Notes: generated from the sequence alone by a model not told the origin. 18,340 nucleotides of DNA from Monoraphidium neglectum (GCF_000611645.1 NW_014013473.1:13288-31627); one strand, 5' to 3'. Counted from the first letter of the stretch, positions 1 through 10,982 are shown. Program-made: numbers and translations.

Positions 1-7
1 CACTCAT

Positions 8-75
8 ACGCACACACACACACACACACACGCACACACACACACACGCACACACACACGCACACACACACACCA
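8..75. repeat. (CA)n microsatellite with CG interruptions in a TyrA intron
   Basis: An almost pure CA run, broken by a few CG steps, fills the end of the intron and stops directly at the AG of the acceptor at 75-76. It therefore replaces the usual pyrimidine-rich tract. The left edge of the run may extend beyond the window. Confidence 0.9.
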
Positions 76-76
76 G

Positions 77-1969
77 GATGTGGACGACTTCTGCGAGGAG
101 CACCCAGAGGTCGTCATCCTCTGCTCATCCATCCTCTCAACCGCGGCAGTGCTGCGGTCCCTGCCCGTGCAGCGGCTCAAGCGCAACACCCTCTTTGTCG
201 ACGTCCTCTCGGTCAAGGTGGGCGCAGCTTCCGCACAGGGGCCGGGCCCAAGCGCAGGGATCCGTGCCGCCGTCCTGCATGTATGTGCTGTACTGACTCG
301 TTGCAATCCAGCCGCGTCCGGGCAGCCTCCTCATTACTTGTTTTGCCAGCTGGCTCCAGGCATCCTGTAATTTCTAAAGGGATGCTCCTGACCATTCCGC
401 TGCCTAAATCCCGAGGCTGCGCTCCCAACACTCCCCCAACTCAGGCGTTCCCCAAGCAGCTGCTACTGCGGGAGCTGCCCCCAGAAATGGACATCCTATG
501 CACCCACCCCATGTTTGGTCCTGACAGCGGCAAGGGCAGCTGGAGGGGCCTCAACTTCATGTATGAGGTCGTGAGGGTTGGGGGCGACGCCGGGCGGATG
601 GCGCGGATAGAGAACCTGCTGCGGGTGAGCGCGGGTCTGCACAGCGTGAAGCCAGGGTGAAGCTGGGGCAGCTTTGATGTTTGGAGGGCTAGTGGCTGCG
701 CCGAAGAGCCTGCTTCTGGAACAGGACTCGATACCAGCTGGGGCTGGCGCGTGCGCTGCATCGCATCCCGCGTTGGCGTGCCATGGCGTCGCCTTGTCAG
801 CAGCTCGATCCTGCTGGCACCGGCTCACCTTGGCGCCTGCCTGCCTGCCCGCCCACCCCAGTTTTTCCGGTCTGAGGGCTGCCGCATGGTGGAGATGACG
901 TGTGAGGAGCACGACAGGCAGGCCGCGTCGACGCAGTTCGTCACGCACACGGTGCGTGGTGCACAGGGCTCACGCCTTAACCCTCGGCGTCCATGCGCCT
1001 GAAGCCATACGTGAACCCGTTGCGTGGCATGAACGTTCATTGCGTTTTGCCAGCGGGGTAGCCAGGTTTTTCGAGCTCCTAAGACCCCTGGCCTCACAGG
1101 GCGGGGTTTCGGCGTTCCGAGTGCAGCGACCTGCCAGCAAATTTCACACGCAGCCCTCTGCGCACCGTCCTGTGAATTACACGGGGCCCCCACCCCTTGC
1201 TCCAGCCTCACCCGCCCTCAACCGCTCCCGCCGCGCCCGCACGCGCCGCCGCAGGTGGGCCGCATGCTGGGCGAGATGGAGCTGTCGTCGACTGACATCA
1301 ACACGCGGGGCTTTGAGGCGCTGCTGAACCTCGTGGAGAACACCAGTCATGACTCATTCGACCTGTACTACGGCCTCTTCCTCTACAACGCCAACGCGAC
1401 GGGTGGGTGCAGTTGCATCAGGTCTTGCCCCCTTGAAACACCTGATCCTATCACGCTTTTGCCAGCAGCGACGGGGAAATGCGTGAGCCCCCTTAATGCA
1501 GACACTGTCAAGCCTCGGCTCTCTCTCTGCTGCAAGGGTTCGGGTGTGGTCTCAGTGATTGCTTCGTGTTCCATTTGCCGAATGTTCCAATGACGGAGCT
1601 GGGTGTTATTCAACCATTTTTAAATCTGCTGCTCTACTTTTCCGATGTGCCACGCCGATGTGCCACGCCGCAGAGGAGCTGCAGCGGCTGGAGATGGCGT
1701 TTGACCGGGTCAAGAAGCAGCTGCTCGGCCGCATGCATGACATCGTGCGGCAGCAGCTGCAGCTGCCCGAAGCTGGCGAGCCGCACCCCGGGTCCCCTGG
1801 CAGCCAGTCTCCGCCGTCGCCGCAGCAGCAGCAGCAGCAGCAGCGGCTGCTGTCTGCTGTGGGGCAGCCGCCGGTGCTTGACTTTGGGGGGCGGGGCGGC
1901 GCGGGCAGCAGCAGCAGCGCAGGAGAGGCCGTTCAAGTGGAGGTGCTTGCGCCAGAGCAGCAGCGGTGA
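77..1969 (+). CDS. TyrA: Arogenate dehydrogenase (TyrA), 3' part of gene, exons 77..217, 445..624, 862..951, 1255..1402, 1674..1969
   Basis: The joined exons encode the last 284 residues of a plant-type arogenate/prephenate dehydrogenase, which oxidatively decarboxylates arogenate to tyrosine, normally in the plastid with NADP+. Family knowledge gives the reaction; the sequence shows the match. Visible hallmarks are the EEHPEVVILCSSI segment, LFVDVLSVK at the end of the first visible exon, THPMFGPDSG in the second, EEHDRQAASTQFVTHT in the third, and RGFEALLNLVENTSHDSFDL with YYGLFLYNANAT in the fourth. The first three exons end in phase 0. Exon 4 ends one base into a codon and is completed by exon 5. 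All introns are GT-AG. The N-terminal GxGxxG nucleotide-binding part and any transit peptide lie left of the window. After the conserved RLEMAFDRVKKQLLGR helix the protein has a Pro/Gln-rich tail of about 90 residues including seven Gln, which looks species-specific. Arogenate rather than prephenate preference is inferred from plant similarity. Confidence 0.93.
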
Positions 1970-2104
1970 CCTGGGCACTTTACAGCAGCGGCCAAGAGGT
2001 ACTGGATGCTTTGCCATTTGACTGACGCCGTGTTTGCTTTGACTCTGGCCCTAGAGGCTGATCATCCGCGCCACATCGGTGCCGGCATCATGATGCGGAA
2101 CCTC

Positions 2105-2109
2105 TGTAA
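2105..2109 (+). terminator. Polyadenylation signal TGTAA of TyrA
   Basis: TGTAA lies 136 nt after the TGA of TyrA. TGTAA is the known near-upstream polyadenylation element of green algae. The same element, followed by C, recurs at equivalent places after copies 1 and 3 of the MYND gene, which supports the call. Confidence 0.7.
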
Positions 2110-2897
2110 CCCCCTTTCTGTCGGACTCTTAGACAAAGAGGCTGCGGTGCACGTATGTCTGCGAGGCTGTGGCGGTAGGTTCTGGTGGGCCGCACACGCG
2201 GGTGCGCTTGGCCGACGGCTGCAGGGTTTGCGGCGAGGGCTCGCGCTGGGACCCGGCAGCCAGGGGCGCGCGAGAGAAGGTCGGCATGGGGTCGTCTGGT
2301 GGGTGGAGCCCACATGGTTGGGGGAAGGGCCGACTTGATGTATGTCGTGTGTTTGTGGCGCCATTCCCAGATGTGTGGGCTATTCGTGTTGCCGTTGCGT
2401 GCATCAGTGCAAGGACAACGGGTTGCAGGGGTTCAAGGGTGCAAGTGCGAGGATGTAGGCTGGCGTGAGCGGGCGGCTGTCGTCTCACATAGTTATCTCA
2501 CAGAACATCTCCATGGTTTTGCAGGATGAACGGACCCTGCGGCTCGTTGTCATGCCTGCAGTGCACCTTGCGCCCGTCACCGGTTACTCTCATACTCGCC
2601 ACGCAGCAGCTGACCGTCAACAACGAGCCGCTCCGTACGTCTGTCACGGAAGCAAACTCCGACACATTATGCCCCCCGATTTTTTCCCGCGGTCACCCAG
2701 CTTTCATCACCACGTGCAGCCGTTGGCGCAGCCTACGGTGGATTCAATACACCACGACATTTTTGATATCTGCATAAATGCTTCAGTAAATTTCCATATC
2801 GCTTTTGTTTTGGCAAGCTGTCCTGCTGTACAGTACCTCGTAACTGCGAACTGTCCACCGGGCCGGGCAGCCAGCGTGCACGCCCAAGTAAAAACAA
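2110..2897 (+). promoter_or_regulatory. Intergenic 5' flank and presumed promoter/leader of MYND copy 1
   Basis: No convincing protein is encoded here; the short frames are not conserved between the four copies of this flank. The flank itself is conserved in patches in all units. One patch holds GGTAGGTTCTGGTGGGC (2174-2190). A second contains TTTTGCAGGAT (2517-2527). A third is a leader of about 80 nt directly before the ATG, starting near CTGTCCTGCTG (2817) and ending in GTGCACGCCC. An AT-rich stretch at about 2740-2815 contains GCATAAATG (2772-2780), the best TATA-like candidate. A 5' UTR intron from GTAGGT (2175) to GCAG (2524) is possible but unproven. Confidence 0.5.
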
Positions 2898-5800
2898 ATG
2901 GCACGCTCCAACGTCACAGGGCAGCTGGCAGCCCTCTTGACCGCCCTCGACGCACAGGAGCCCGCCCAGGCCGACGGAGCGGCTGTGCGTCTGACCGCAG
3001 CGCTGCGCCGAGCCCCGGAGGGCGCGAAGTCAATCAGCGCTGCCGCTTTCGACAAGCTGATGTGCCACCTCAGCAGTCCGACATCTGATCGGGCCTACGA
3101 AGTCGCGGCCCGCGCCACGTGCGCTTGCTTGTTATCGGACTGGGACCAAACGATCGGCAGGCAGGTCTGCCAGTCCGCTGGGCGCGCCGCCGCCTTGGCG
3201 CACGGGCTCACCAGCCGCGACGCGGCGCTGCGGTCGCGCATACTGCTGGCGCTGCCGGGCGTGTTTCTCGCCATGCCAAACTTCCTCACGGCAAAACAGG
3301 AGATCGAAGTCAATACGGCAATAGCGGAAGTGAGTGCCAGCGCGCGCCGCCAGCAGCCCGCGCCTGCCACAGAGGCCTCGTCGCGCTGCCGCCCAGCGGC
3401 CCCCCTCCAGGCCCCCAGAGCGCAGCGTGCCTGCAACACGTGCGGCGCGCAAAGGGTCGTCTCACAGGAGCACGCGCCCCCGCTCCCTGCGGCGCGCGAC
3501 GCCGCACTCGATGCGTGCTGTACGCGAGTCCCCCCGCTCGCTCATCGTTGCCGCGCATGCTCTCACCCTGCGCTTGCTGCTGAGCAGGCGCCCGGCGTCC
3601 CCGCCGCGGTGGGCCGGCTGCTGGGCGGCAGCGACGAAACCGACCGCGACCTCGCGACAACCCTGTTTTCCTGGATGCTGTACGCTACGCCGCCCGCCGC
3701 CGCCGCCGCCGCGGCCGAGGTCGCGCGCCAGCCCGGGGCGCTGCCCGGCCTGATCGCGGCCGCGGGCAGCGACACGTGCGCGGTGCTCGCGCTCAACGTC
3801 TGGCGGCGGCTCGTGGAGGCCGGCGTGGAGAGAGAGGACCTGGCGCGGGGCGTCGCCGAGGCGGGGGCGCGCGGGGCGCTAAGGCGCGTCGCGGGCGCGG
3901 CGGGGCGGCTTCTGGCTTCTGATGACCCCGCGAAAGACGAAGATTTTTCTGCGGTTGCCAATGGGCTTGCTGCGCTGTGCCGGCACGAGCCAGCCGCGGC
4001 CGCGGTCGCCGCCAACGCAGGAGTGATGAGCGCGCTCAGGCGCGCGCTGCGCAGCAGCGCCCGGGCCAAAGCCGGCATGAGGCTGCTGCTCGCGCTCAGA
4101 TCCCACAGCACGAGCGCGCCCGCAGCCGGCTCGCGGCGCGACGGAGGCAAACACTGCAGCGGCGGCGGTGACGGCGGCGAGGGTGGGGGGACCATGCGCG
4201 ACCCACAGCTCTTGGTCGATGTCGTGCGCGCCGCCGCGTCCGAGGACGTGAGGGTGTGCCTGCTCGCCTTCCGCTTCATTGGCTACGGCGATGGCGTGTG
4301 GTCGGTCCCTCTGATGGCTCCTGTCGCGGTCTCTGCGCTGCGCAAGCTGTACTGGGAACTCACAGAGTGAGCCACGGGCCCCCAGAATAAGGCGCCTCAG
4401 TGTGCGAAGCAAGGAGCGGGTGGCCTGGACCGCCCGACACACCTGCCGCCCGCGATGTGGCACGAAGCTCGCTTGCCGAGGGGCCATCGGCCCCGTCTGC
4501 CAGGTTGCGAGGAGGGGGAATCGGCCTGCGCATCGTGTTGGTGGCTGCGCTCCAGGGGTTGTTGTATGTGGCTCCAAGCCCCAGCTTGCTATACGCACTC
4601 TCTGCGCAGGAGGGCGAGCCTGCTGATGTGTCGTCCCTTGACGCCCGCCACCGCTGCCACGCTGCTCGCGCTCGGCGCCTCGGACGCCCTGTGGGCCGCC
4701 GCCGCCGCCGCCGCGACCGCCGCCGCGGCCGCCGCTGCCCAGCTGCTTGCGCTCGACGCCTCGGAAACTCTGCGCGCCGCCTCCGCTAAAGTCGCCGCCG
4801 CCGCCGCTGCCATCTCTGCCAAGCTGCTCGCGCTCGGCGCCTCGGACGACCTGCGCGCCGCCAGCGCCGCCGCCGAGAATGCCGCCACCGCCGCTGCCAA
4901 TGCTGCGGCCGCCGCCGCCGAGGCCGCCGTCGACCTTGCGGCCGCGGGAGGCGGCCCTGAGCGCAAAGCTGATTGGTCCGCTGCCTTGCGGGCGGCGGTC
5001 GCGGCCATCAAGCTGCCCCTTGATGCAGCAGCGAGCGGCGCCGGTGGCGGGGGACCCGCGCCCCCGGCGGACGCGCCGCCCTGGGCGCTGGACCTCCTGG
5101 CATCGGCGCTCTCCGGGGCGTGCGGCGAGGCGTGCGCCGCGAAGGCGCTGGAGGTGACGGGCGGCGCCTCGCCTGGCGTCCTCGCGGCGCTGGCCCGCCA
5201 TCCCGGGCTGCTGCGGGGCGTCGGCGCGTTTGTGGGCGCCTGCGGGGACGCGGCTGCTGTGGATTGGGGCCTGAAGCTGGTCAGGTCAATGGCAAAGCTG
5301 GAAACGGCGGAGCGCGCTGGCGACAAAACGGAGGGTGACGGCGCTGGCGAGCGCAGCGGGCTGGCCGCGGCGTTGGTGGAGCTGCGGCGCTGGCTGAGCA
5401 TGCTCTCGCGCGCGCCCGACAGTGCCGTCGCCTTGGAAGCTGCGGAAGGGCTGCTGGCCGCGTGTGACGCGAGCGGCCGGGCAAGTGCAGGTGATTCCGG
5501 CTCGAGCAGGGGCGTCGGCGACGCCTGCGGCAACAACGCCGGAGAGGGTGCCAGCGCAGAGCGTGGCGCCGTGGCCAGCGGTGGTGGTTACAGCAGCGGG
5601 GAGGTAGTGGGGTCGGCCGGTGCCAGTACGTCACAGCAGGCGACGGCTGCACCGTCTCCTCAGCGGAAAGGGACGCCCATGAGGTCGTGCTCAGGTTGCG
5701 GCCAGACAGAAGCGCAGCTGGGGCGGGCGCCCAAGGCCTGCGCCGGCTGCCGCCAAGTCAGGTGCGCTGGGGTGCTGGGGAATGAGTGTACAAACGGGCG

Positions 5801-6102
5801 TGGGAGACGGGTGCATTCAGCGCGTTCACTACTGCCCAAGTTCAGCCTTGGCTTGTTGACTTGAAGCTCTGAGCGACAACCGCCTTGCAATGCAAACTTG
5901 TCAGGATGACGTCGTGCCGGCTTTGTCAATTCCGACCAATTGACCGTACACTCACGCCCCTGATCCTCCCCTGCCGGCCGCAGGTACTGCGGCGAAGCGT
6001 GCGCAAGGGCAGCCTGGCCTGCACACAAGAAGGAGTGCAAGGAGCACCAGCAGCAGCAGAAACAGCAGGCGCAGCCGCAGCAGGCTCAGCAGGTGGCGGA
6101 GT

Positions 6103-6104
<2 letters not shown>
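2898..6104 (+). CDS. ARM-like/MYND zinc-finger protein, copy 1; exons 2898..3329, 3588..4366, 4610..5761, 5984..6104
   Basis: The spliced product has 827 residues. Residues 1-788 are mostly Ala/Leu-rich helices with ARM-like character, clearest at the HEPAAAAVAANAGVMSALRR segment of exon 2. A MYND zinc finger follows, with C764, C767, C781, C784, C790, C794, H802 and C806. It is split by intron 3 inside the Arg codon before YCGEAC. The tail is Gln-rich and ends at TAG 6102-6104, just before 26 CAG codons that are therefore untranslated. Splice sites GTGAGT, GTGAGC and GTGCGC are inferred from frame and from identical boundaries in copies 2 and 3. Exon 3 carries an 81-bp triplication absent from the other copies. 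The ATG sits in an A-rich context (ACAAATGG) shared by all copies. MYND fingers usually bind proline-rich partner peptides; the protein's own role is unknown. Intron 1 is open and in frame (86 codons), so its retention would also be translatable. Confidence 0.85.
4662..4904 (+). repeat. 81-bp minisatellite, three copies, in exon 3 of MYND copy 1
   Basis: Three consecutive 81-bp blocks start at 4662, 4743 and 4824. Each encodes 27 residues starting LLALGASDALW, LLALDASETLR or LLALGASDDLR and followed by Ala-rich helix. Copies 2 and 3 have only one such motif (LLSLGAPDALR and LLALGAPNALR). The repeat keeps the reading frame and accounts for much of the extra length of exon 3 (1152 nt against 975 and 990). 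Confidence 0.9.

Positions 6105-6182
<78 letters not shown>
6105..6182 (+). repeat. (CAG)26 tract directly after the stop of MYND copy 1
   Basis: There are 26 uninterrupted CAG triplets in the same frame as the gene but behind TAG 6102-6104. A second TAG (6183), CAG and TGA (6189-6191) follow. In copies 2 and 3 the equivalent tract is translated as polyglutamine, so here it has become 3' UTR. Confidence 0.9.
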
Positions 6183-6185
<3 letters not shown>

Positions 6186-6520
6186 CAGTGATATCGAAGC
6201 AGAAGCGTTTGCTTGGTGCGATCACATGTTTTATCTGTGGCACATGCCCCTGCAGCTTCTACTTTGTTCTTTATCCCAGTTTGGTGCCTGTCGCCGCTGT
6301 ACCATCATCCACATTTTGCCTGCAACACCTAGCAAATGTGCATATTCACTCCAAACACAGGAATGTGCCCTCCCTGAGCCACAGATGTTCAGCCGCACGA
6401 TTGTACATGGGAAGAGAGTTCCCCAAGCCATTATTATTCCTGCACATCTATCCACCACTGCCCACATATATATGCGGCACTCTCTCTTCTCTCCTATGCT
6501 CTCATGCACCAATTGGAACC

Positions 6521-6525
6521 TGTAA
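6521..6525 (+). terminator. Polyadenylation signal TGTAA of MYND copy 1
   Basis: TGTAA, followed by C, lies about 417 nt after the TAG in a 3' UTR that aligns to the 3' UTR of copy 3, where TGTAAC is at the same place. The TyrA remnant of the next unit begins some 25 nt later. Confidence 0.65.
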
Positions 6526-6549
6526 CAACATCATTCTGTGTTTGAATTG

Positions 6550-6983
6550 CTGGCCGAGACGGAGCTGTTGTCGACAGACATCACCACTTGCTTGGGGTTG
6601 TCAAGCGCTGCCGAACCTCGTGGAGAATACCAGCCATGACTCATCCAACCTTTGATATGGCCTCTTCCTGTACAGCGCTGACGTCACGGGAGGGTGCAGT
6701 GTCATGAGCTTGTACCCCAAATCATTCATCACATTTGAACTCTCTACCAGCAGTTAAGGGGAAACTCTGAGCTCTCGCTCCCTTGCTGCACATGCAAATA
6801 AGCCGCACCTGCTTGCTTGTTATTGCCTCGATGGCTCGGGTGCAATGGCCTAAATCGCCTTTCTTTTGAGAACGATCCATCTGCTGGTGCTGCATGTCAT
6901 CTTATCATGACTTCTGCTGCTCTCTTCGTGCAATGCGCCACGCAACAGCTGTCCCCATAGCAGCCACAGCCGCCGCCGCCGCC

Positions 6984-7052
<69 letters not shown>

Positions 7053-7272
7053 GCGGCGGCTGCGGCTGCTGTTTGGCCGCTGGGAAGCTGTCGGTGCTTG
7101 ACGTCCGTTTGGGAGGGCGGGGCGGCGTGGGCAGCGGCAGCAGCGCCTAGGAGGCTGTCCAGGTGGCAGTTCTGGTGCCAGAGCAGCAGCGGTAATCTGG
7201 GCACTTTGAAGCGAGTGAGGAGTGAGGCAGCGGCCAAGAGGCACTGGATGCAATGCTTGCCAATGGACTGAC
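6550..7272 (+). pseudogene. TyrA exon 4-intron 4-exon 5 remnant (unit 2)
   Basis: Exon 4 of TyrA is recognisable at about 6550-6689, including CCTCGTGGAGAA and CATGACTCATCCAACC. A decayed intron 4 follows. Exon 5 is recognisable from roughly 6930, and its last part (7080-7200) aligns closely to 1870-1980 of the intact gene, followed by the same 3' UTR (GGCACTGGATGCAATGC). The first part of exon 5, encoding the RLEMAFDRVKK helix, is gone. Frameshifts and stops (for example TAGGAGG near 7148) rule out a functional product. The presence of intron 4 shows a DNA-level copy rather than a retrocopy. The TGTAAC signal of the parent is degraded to TGTACC here. Confidence 0.88.
6985..7050 (+). repeat. 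(CAG)22 tract in the TyrA exon 5 remnant
   Basis: There are 22 pure CAG triplets at the place where intact TyrA has seven (1823-1843). The tract is bounded by CCGCCG and CGGCGG, as in the parent exon. It lies in a pseudogene, so no polyglutamine product is expected. Confidence 0.9.
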
Positions 7273-8036
7273 ACCATGTTTGCCATGACAGCGGCCCTCG
7301 AGGCTAGTTAGCTGGGTCTCACTGGTGCCATTGTCGCGACTCAAATGTACCTTACACTCACTTTTGGTTGGGTTGTGTGGCACGGAGGGTGGCGGCAGGC
7401 AAACCCGAGGGCGGCTGCTGTAGGTCCTATTGGGCTGCAAACGCGGGTGCGTTGGGCGACAGCTGCAGGAACTGTGGCGAGGGCGGCCCTTGGCCGCGTT
7501 AGAGAACGCCAATACTGTACGTGGTCGTCTGGGTGCTGGAGCCCATGTGGCCGTACAAAGACCAAATCAATTTGCTTTGTGCATGTGTGGCGTCGCTCCC
7601 TATGCGCGGGCCATGCGTGTCGCCGTTCCTCGCAAGAACAGCCCGCAGCGCGACAGCGATTGAAGAGGTTCCACGGTTCCATGCATGCGCAAGGATGCAG
7701 GCCGGTGTGAGCAGGCAGCTGTCGTCTCACATGTTTTCCTCTGCACAGTGCATCATCTTGCAGGATTGACGGAGCCTGCGGCGCGTTGTCATGCCTCAGC
7801 ATCCCGCATGTGACTTGATCACTACCAAACAGTACGAGTAGCGCCGCTCACCTCGCCACCCTCCGCGCAACAGCCGCCTCCCACCAACGAGACGGTTTGT
7901 GAATGTGACATACAGTACTCTCCTGATACCAATACAGCATTATCATGCTTCCATTTTTGCAGTCTGTCGTGCGGTAATTGCGTATTGCACGCACCGTTGA
8001 ACCGTGTCGGGTAGTGTGCACGCCCATCTGACAAAG
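7273..8036 (+). promoter_or_regulatory. 5' flank and presumed promoter/leader of MYND copy 2
   Basis: No gene is seen. The stretch aligns in patches to 2040-2897. Shared patches include CATCTTGCAGGAT (7752-7764) and the leader from CTGTCGTGCGG (7963) to the ATG. GCATTATCATG (7937-7947) is the counterpart of the GCATAAATG element in copy 1. The TGTAAC element of the TyrA 3' end is not conserved here. Confidence 0.45.
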
Positions 8037-10982
8037 ATGGCACGCTCGAACGCGACAGGGCAGCTGGCAGCCCTCTTGACCGCCTTGGAGGCACAGGATC
8101 TCGCCCAGGCCGACGCAGCGGCTGTGCGCCTGGCCACAGCGCTGCGTCGCTCCCCTGAGGGCGTTCAGTCAATCCGCCCTTCCGCTTTTGACAAGTTGTT
8201 GCGCCACCTCAGCAGCCCGGTACCCGAGCGGGCCTACGAAATCGCCGCCCGCGCCACGTGCGCCTGCTTAATGGCAGAAGGCGACGACGACAGACGGATC
8301 GCTGAGCATGTCTGCTGCACCGCCGGGCGGGCAGCCGCCCTCATCTGCGGGATCACCAGCCACGACGCGGCGCTGTGCTCGCGCATAGTGGCGGCGGTGC
8401 CGTGCCTCTTTGCGCCCATGCCTCAAGTTTTCACGGAGCAAGAGCAGGTCCAATTCAACACAGCCATAGCAGAGGTGGGTGAAAGGTTGTATTGCCAGCA
8501 CGCCGCGGCAGCAGCAACGGCCTCCCTGTCCCCCGCCGCCCACCCCCCCCCCCGCCCCTAGAGCACAGCGTGCCTGCGGCACAAGCATCCGGCAAAGTGA
8601 AGACACAAGAGCGCGCCCCCGCGCCCTGTGACATGCGACGCTGCACTCAATGCGTGCCCGACGCGCCTCCTCCGCCCCCCTTTTCGTCGCCTGCGCACAC
8701 ACCGGGCTTGCTGGCGAGCAGGCGCCCGACGTGCCCGCTGCAGTGGGCCGGCTGCTGGGTGGCATCGACGAGGCCGAGCGCAACCTGTCAACCGGCCTGC
8801 TCTCAAAGTTGCTGCTCGCCGCGCCGCCTGCCGCCGCCGCCGCCGCCGCTGAGGTCGTGCGCCAGCCGGGCGCGCTGCCCGGCCTGATCGCCGTCGCGGG
8901 CGTGGACGCGTTCGCCTTCATCGCGCTCAACACCTTTCAGCGACTCGTGCAGGCCGGCGTCGCCCCGGAGGACGTGGCGAGGGGCGTCGCCGCGGCGGGG
9001 GCGCGCGGCACCCTGCGGCGCATCGCGAGCACGGCGGAGCGGCTGCTTTCCGATGACCCCTGGAAAGAGAAGGAGTTTCTGCTGCTCACCAGCGGCCTCT
9101 CAACGCTGTGTCAGCACGAGCCTGCCGCCACGGCGGTGGCCGCAAACGCAGGGGTGGTGAGCGCGCTGAGGGGCGCGCTGCGCAGCGGCAGCCGCGCCGT
9201 GGAAGCGATGAAACTGCTGCTCTCGCTCAAGACCAACGCTGCGGGCGCGCACGCAGCGGCGCCGCGGCGAGACGGAGGTGACCCCCGCGGCGCTGGTGGC
9301 AGCAGCGGCGGCGGCAGCGGCGCCGAAAACCTGCGCGACCCGCGGCTCTTGGCGGAGGTCGTGCGCGCCGCGGGGTCGGCGGACGCGACGTTGTCCCTGC
9401 TCGCCTTGCGCTTTATAGGGCTTATCGATGAAATGTGGTCGATACCCCTGTTGGCTCCTGTCGCGGTCTCGGCCCTGCGGAAATTCGACTTGCAACTCAC
9501 AGAGTGAGCTGGGGCCGCGCACCAAGAGGGGAGCGGGCGGCTCGCCCGCCCAGCGGCGGGCAGGGGACTTGTCTGCCGGGTTGCTCGAGGAAGGCATTGG
9601 GGTGCATGTCATGTCGATGGCCGCCCTCCTGGGTCCGCCCTATGCTGAGCCCCAGATGCTCAGCTCCAGTTGCTAAGCGGCGGCTTGCTATATGCAATGC
9701 CTGCGCAGGAGCGTGGGCATGATGGTGTCTATGTTCCCCACCGGCGCCGTCGCCCCCACGCTGCTGTCGCTCGGCGCCCCCGACGCCCTGCGCGCCGCCG
9801 CCGCGGCCGCCGTGCCGCACGTCGCCCGCGGCGCGGCGAAGGGTGGCGGCTCCTCGGACGGGAGCGACTGCGACCCTGATCTCGACGCCGCATGGACGGC
9901 CGCCTTCTGGGCGGCGCTCGCCGCCATCAAGCTGCCGCGGGAGGCAGCTGCCAGCCACGCCCCTTGCGCGGGGCCGTCGTCCCCTGCGGACGCGCTGGCG
10001 TGGGCGCTCGAGCTCGTGTCGGGGTCGCTTTCCGGAGCGCGCGGCGCGCCGCACGCCGCGACGGCGCTGAACGCGATGGCCTCTGTCCCGGGCGACGTCC
10101 TCAGGGCGCTCGCGCGCCACCCCGGGCTGCTGCTGGGTGTCGGCGCATTCGTGGGCGCCTCTGAGGACGCAGAATGTGTGGAGTCAGGGTTAGAGCTGGT
10201 CAGGACGATGGCAGAGCTGGAAAAGGCGCCGCGCGCTGCGGGCGAAGCGGAGGGCGGCTGCGCCGCCGCTTGCAGCGGCGAGCCCGGCGGGCCGGGCGCC
10301 CTGGGGGAGCTGCGGCGGTGGCTGAGCATGCTCGCGCGCGCGCCGGACAGGGCCGTCGCGTGGGAGGCTGCGGCGGGGCTTGCCGCGTTCGACACGAGCC
10401 GTCTGGGTGCGGGTAAATTCATTTCGGGCAGGGGCAGCAGCGACGGCGGCGACGGTGACGGCGGCAGGGGCGCCAGCGAAGGCCGCGGCGCCGTGGCCAG
10501 CAGTGGCGGTGGCAGCAGCGGGGAGGCCCCGGGGTCGGCTGGCGGCAGTACGTCGCAGCAGGTGACGGCTGCACTGTCTCCTCAGCGGAGAGGCAGGCCC
10601 ATCAGGTCGTGCTCTGTTTGCGGCCAGACAGAGGAGCAGCTGGGGCGGGCGCCCAAGGCCTGCGCCGGCTGCCGCAAAGTCAGGTGCGCTGGGGTGCGAG
10701 GGAATGCGTGTGCGAACTTGTGTGGGAGACGAGTGCATTTGGCGCGTTCACCACCGCACATGATCAACCGTTTTCAGACTTGCAGTATGAATGACGGCCG
10801 CCTGAAAACGTAAACCTACAAGGCTGCAGGTTGGCATTCGGTTGGCTGTGTCAATGCTGAGCAATCAACCACACTGTTTCGCCCCTGATTCCTCCTGCTG
10901 GCTGCAGGTACTGCGGCGAAGCGTGCGCCAGGGCAGCCTGGCCGGCGCACAAGAAGGAGTGCAAGGAGCAGCAGCAGCAGCC

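Noticed and set aside
78..296. ATG at 78 as a gene start
   Set aside because: It is in the wrong frame. The TyrA frame (GAT GTG GAC GAC) starts at the acceptor at 76/77 and continues from an exon outside the window.
2898..4370. A single-exon 490-residue gene
   Set aside because: It reads through intron 1 only because that intron is a multiple of three and open in copy 1. Copies 2 and 3 have stops there, and the terminal TGA is part of the GTGAGC donor that joins to the MYND-encoding exons.
3879..5201. Minus-strand open frame of 440 codons, and another of 315 codons at 4589-5536
   Set aside because: Both lie opposite the spliced + strand MYND exons, have biased Arg/Gly/Ala/Ser composition expected of GC-rich antisense, and correspond to no recognised domain.
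6550..7272. Retrocopied (processed) TyrA pseudogene
   Set aside because: A degraded intron 4 and intergenic sequence are present, and there is no poly(A) tail, so the copy was made at DNA level.
6905..7286. Poly-Ala, poly-Ser, poly-Cys or poly-Leu open frames over CAG runs (also near 5926-6243, 10816-11401, 15397-15736)
   Set aside because: These are the other five frames of CAG repeats and have no conserved sequence outside the repeat.
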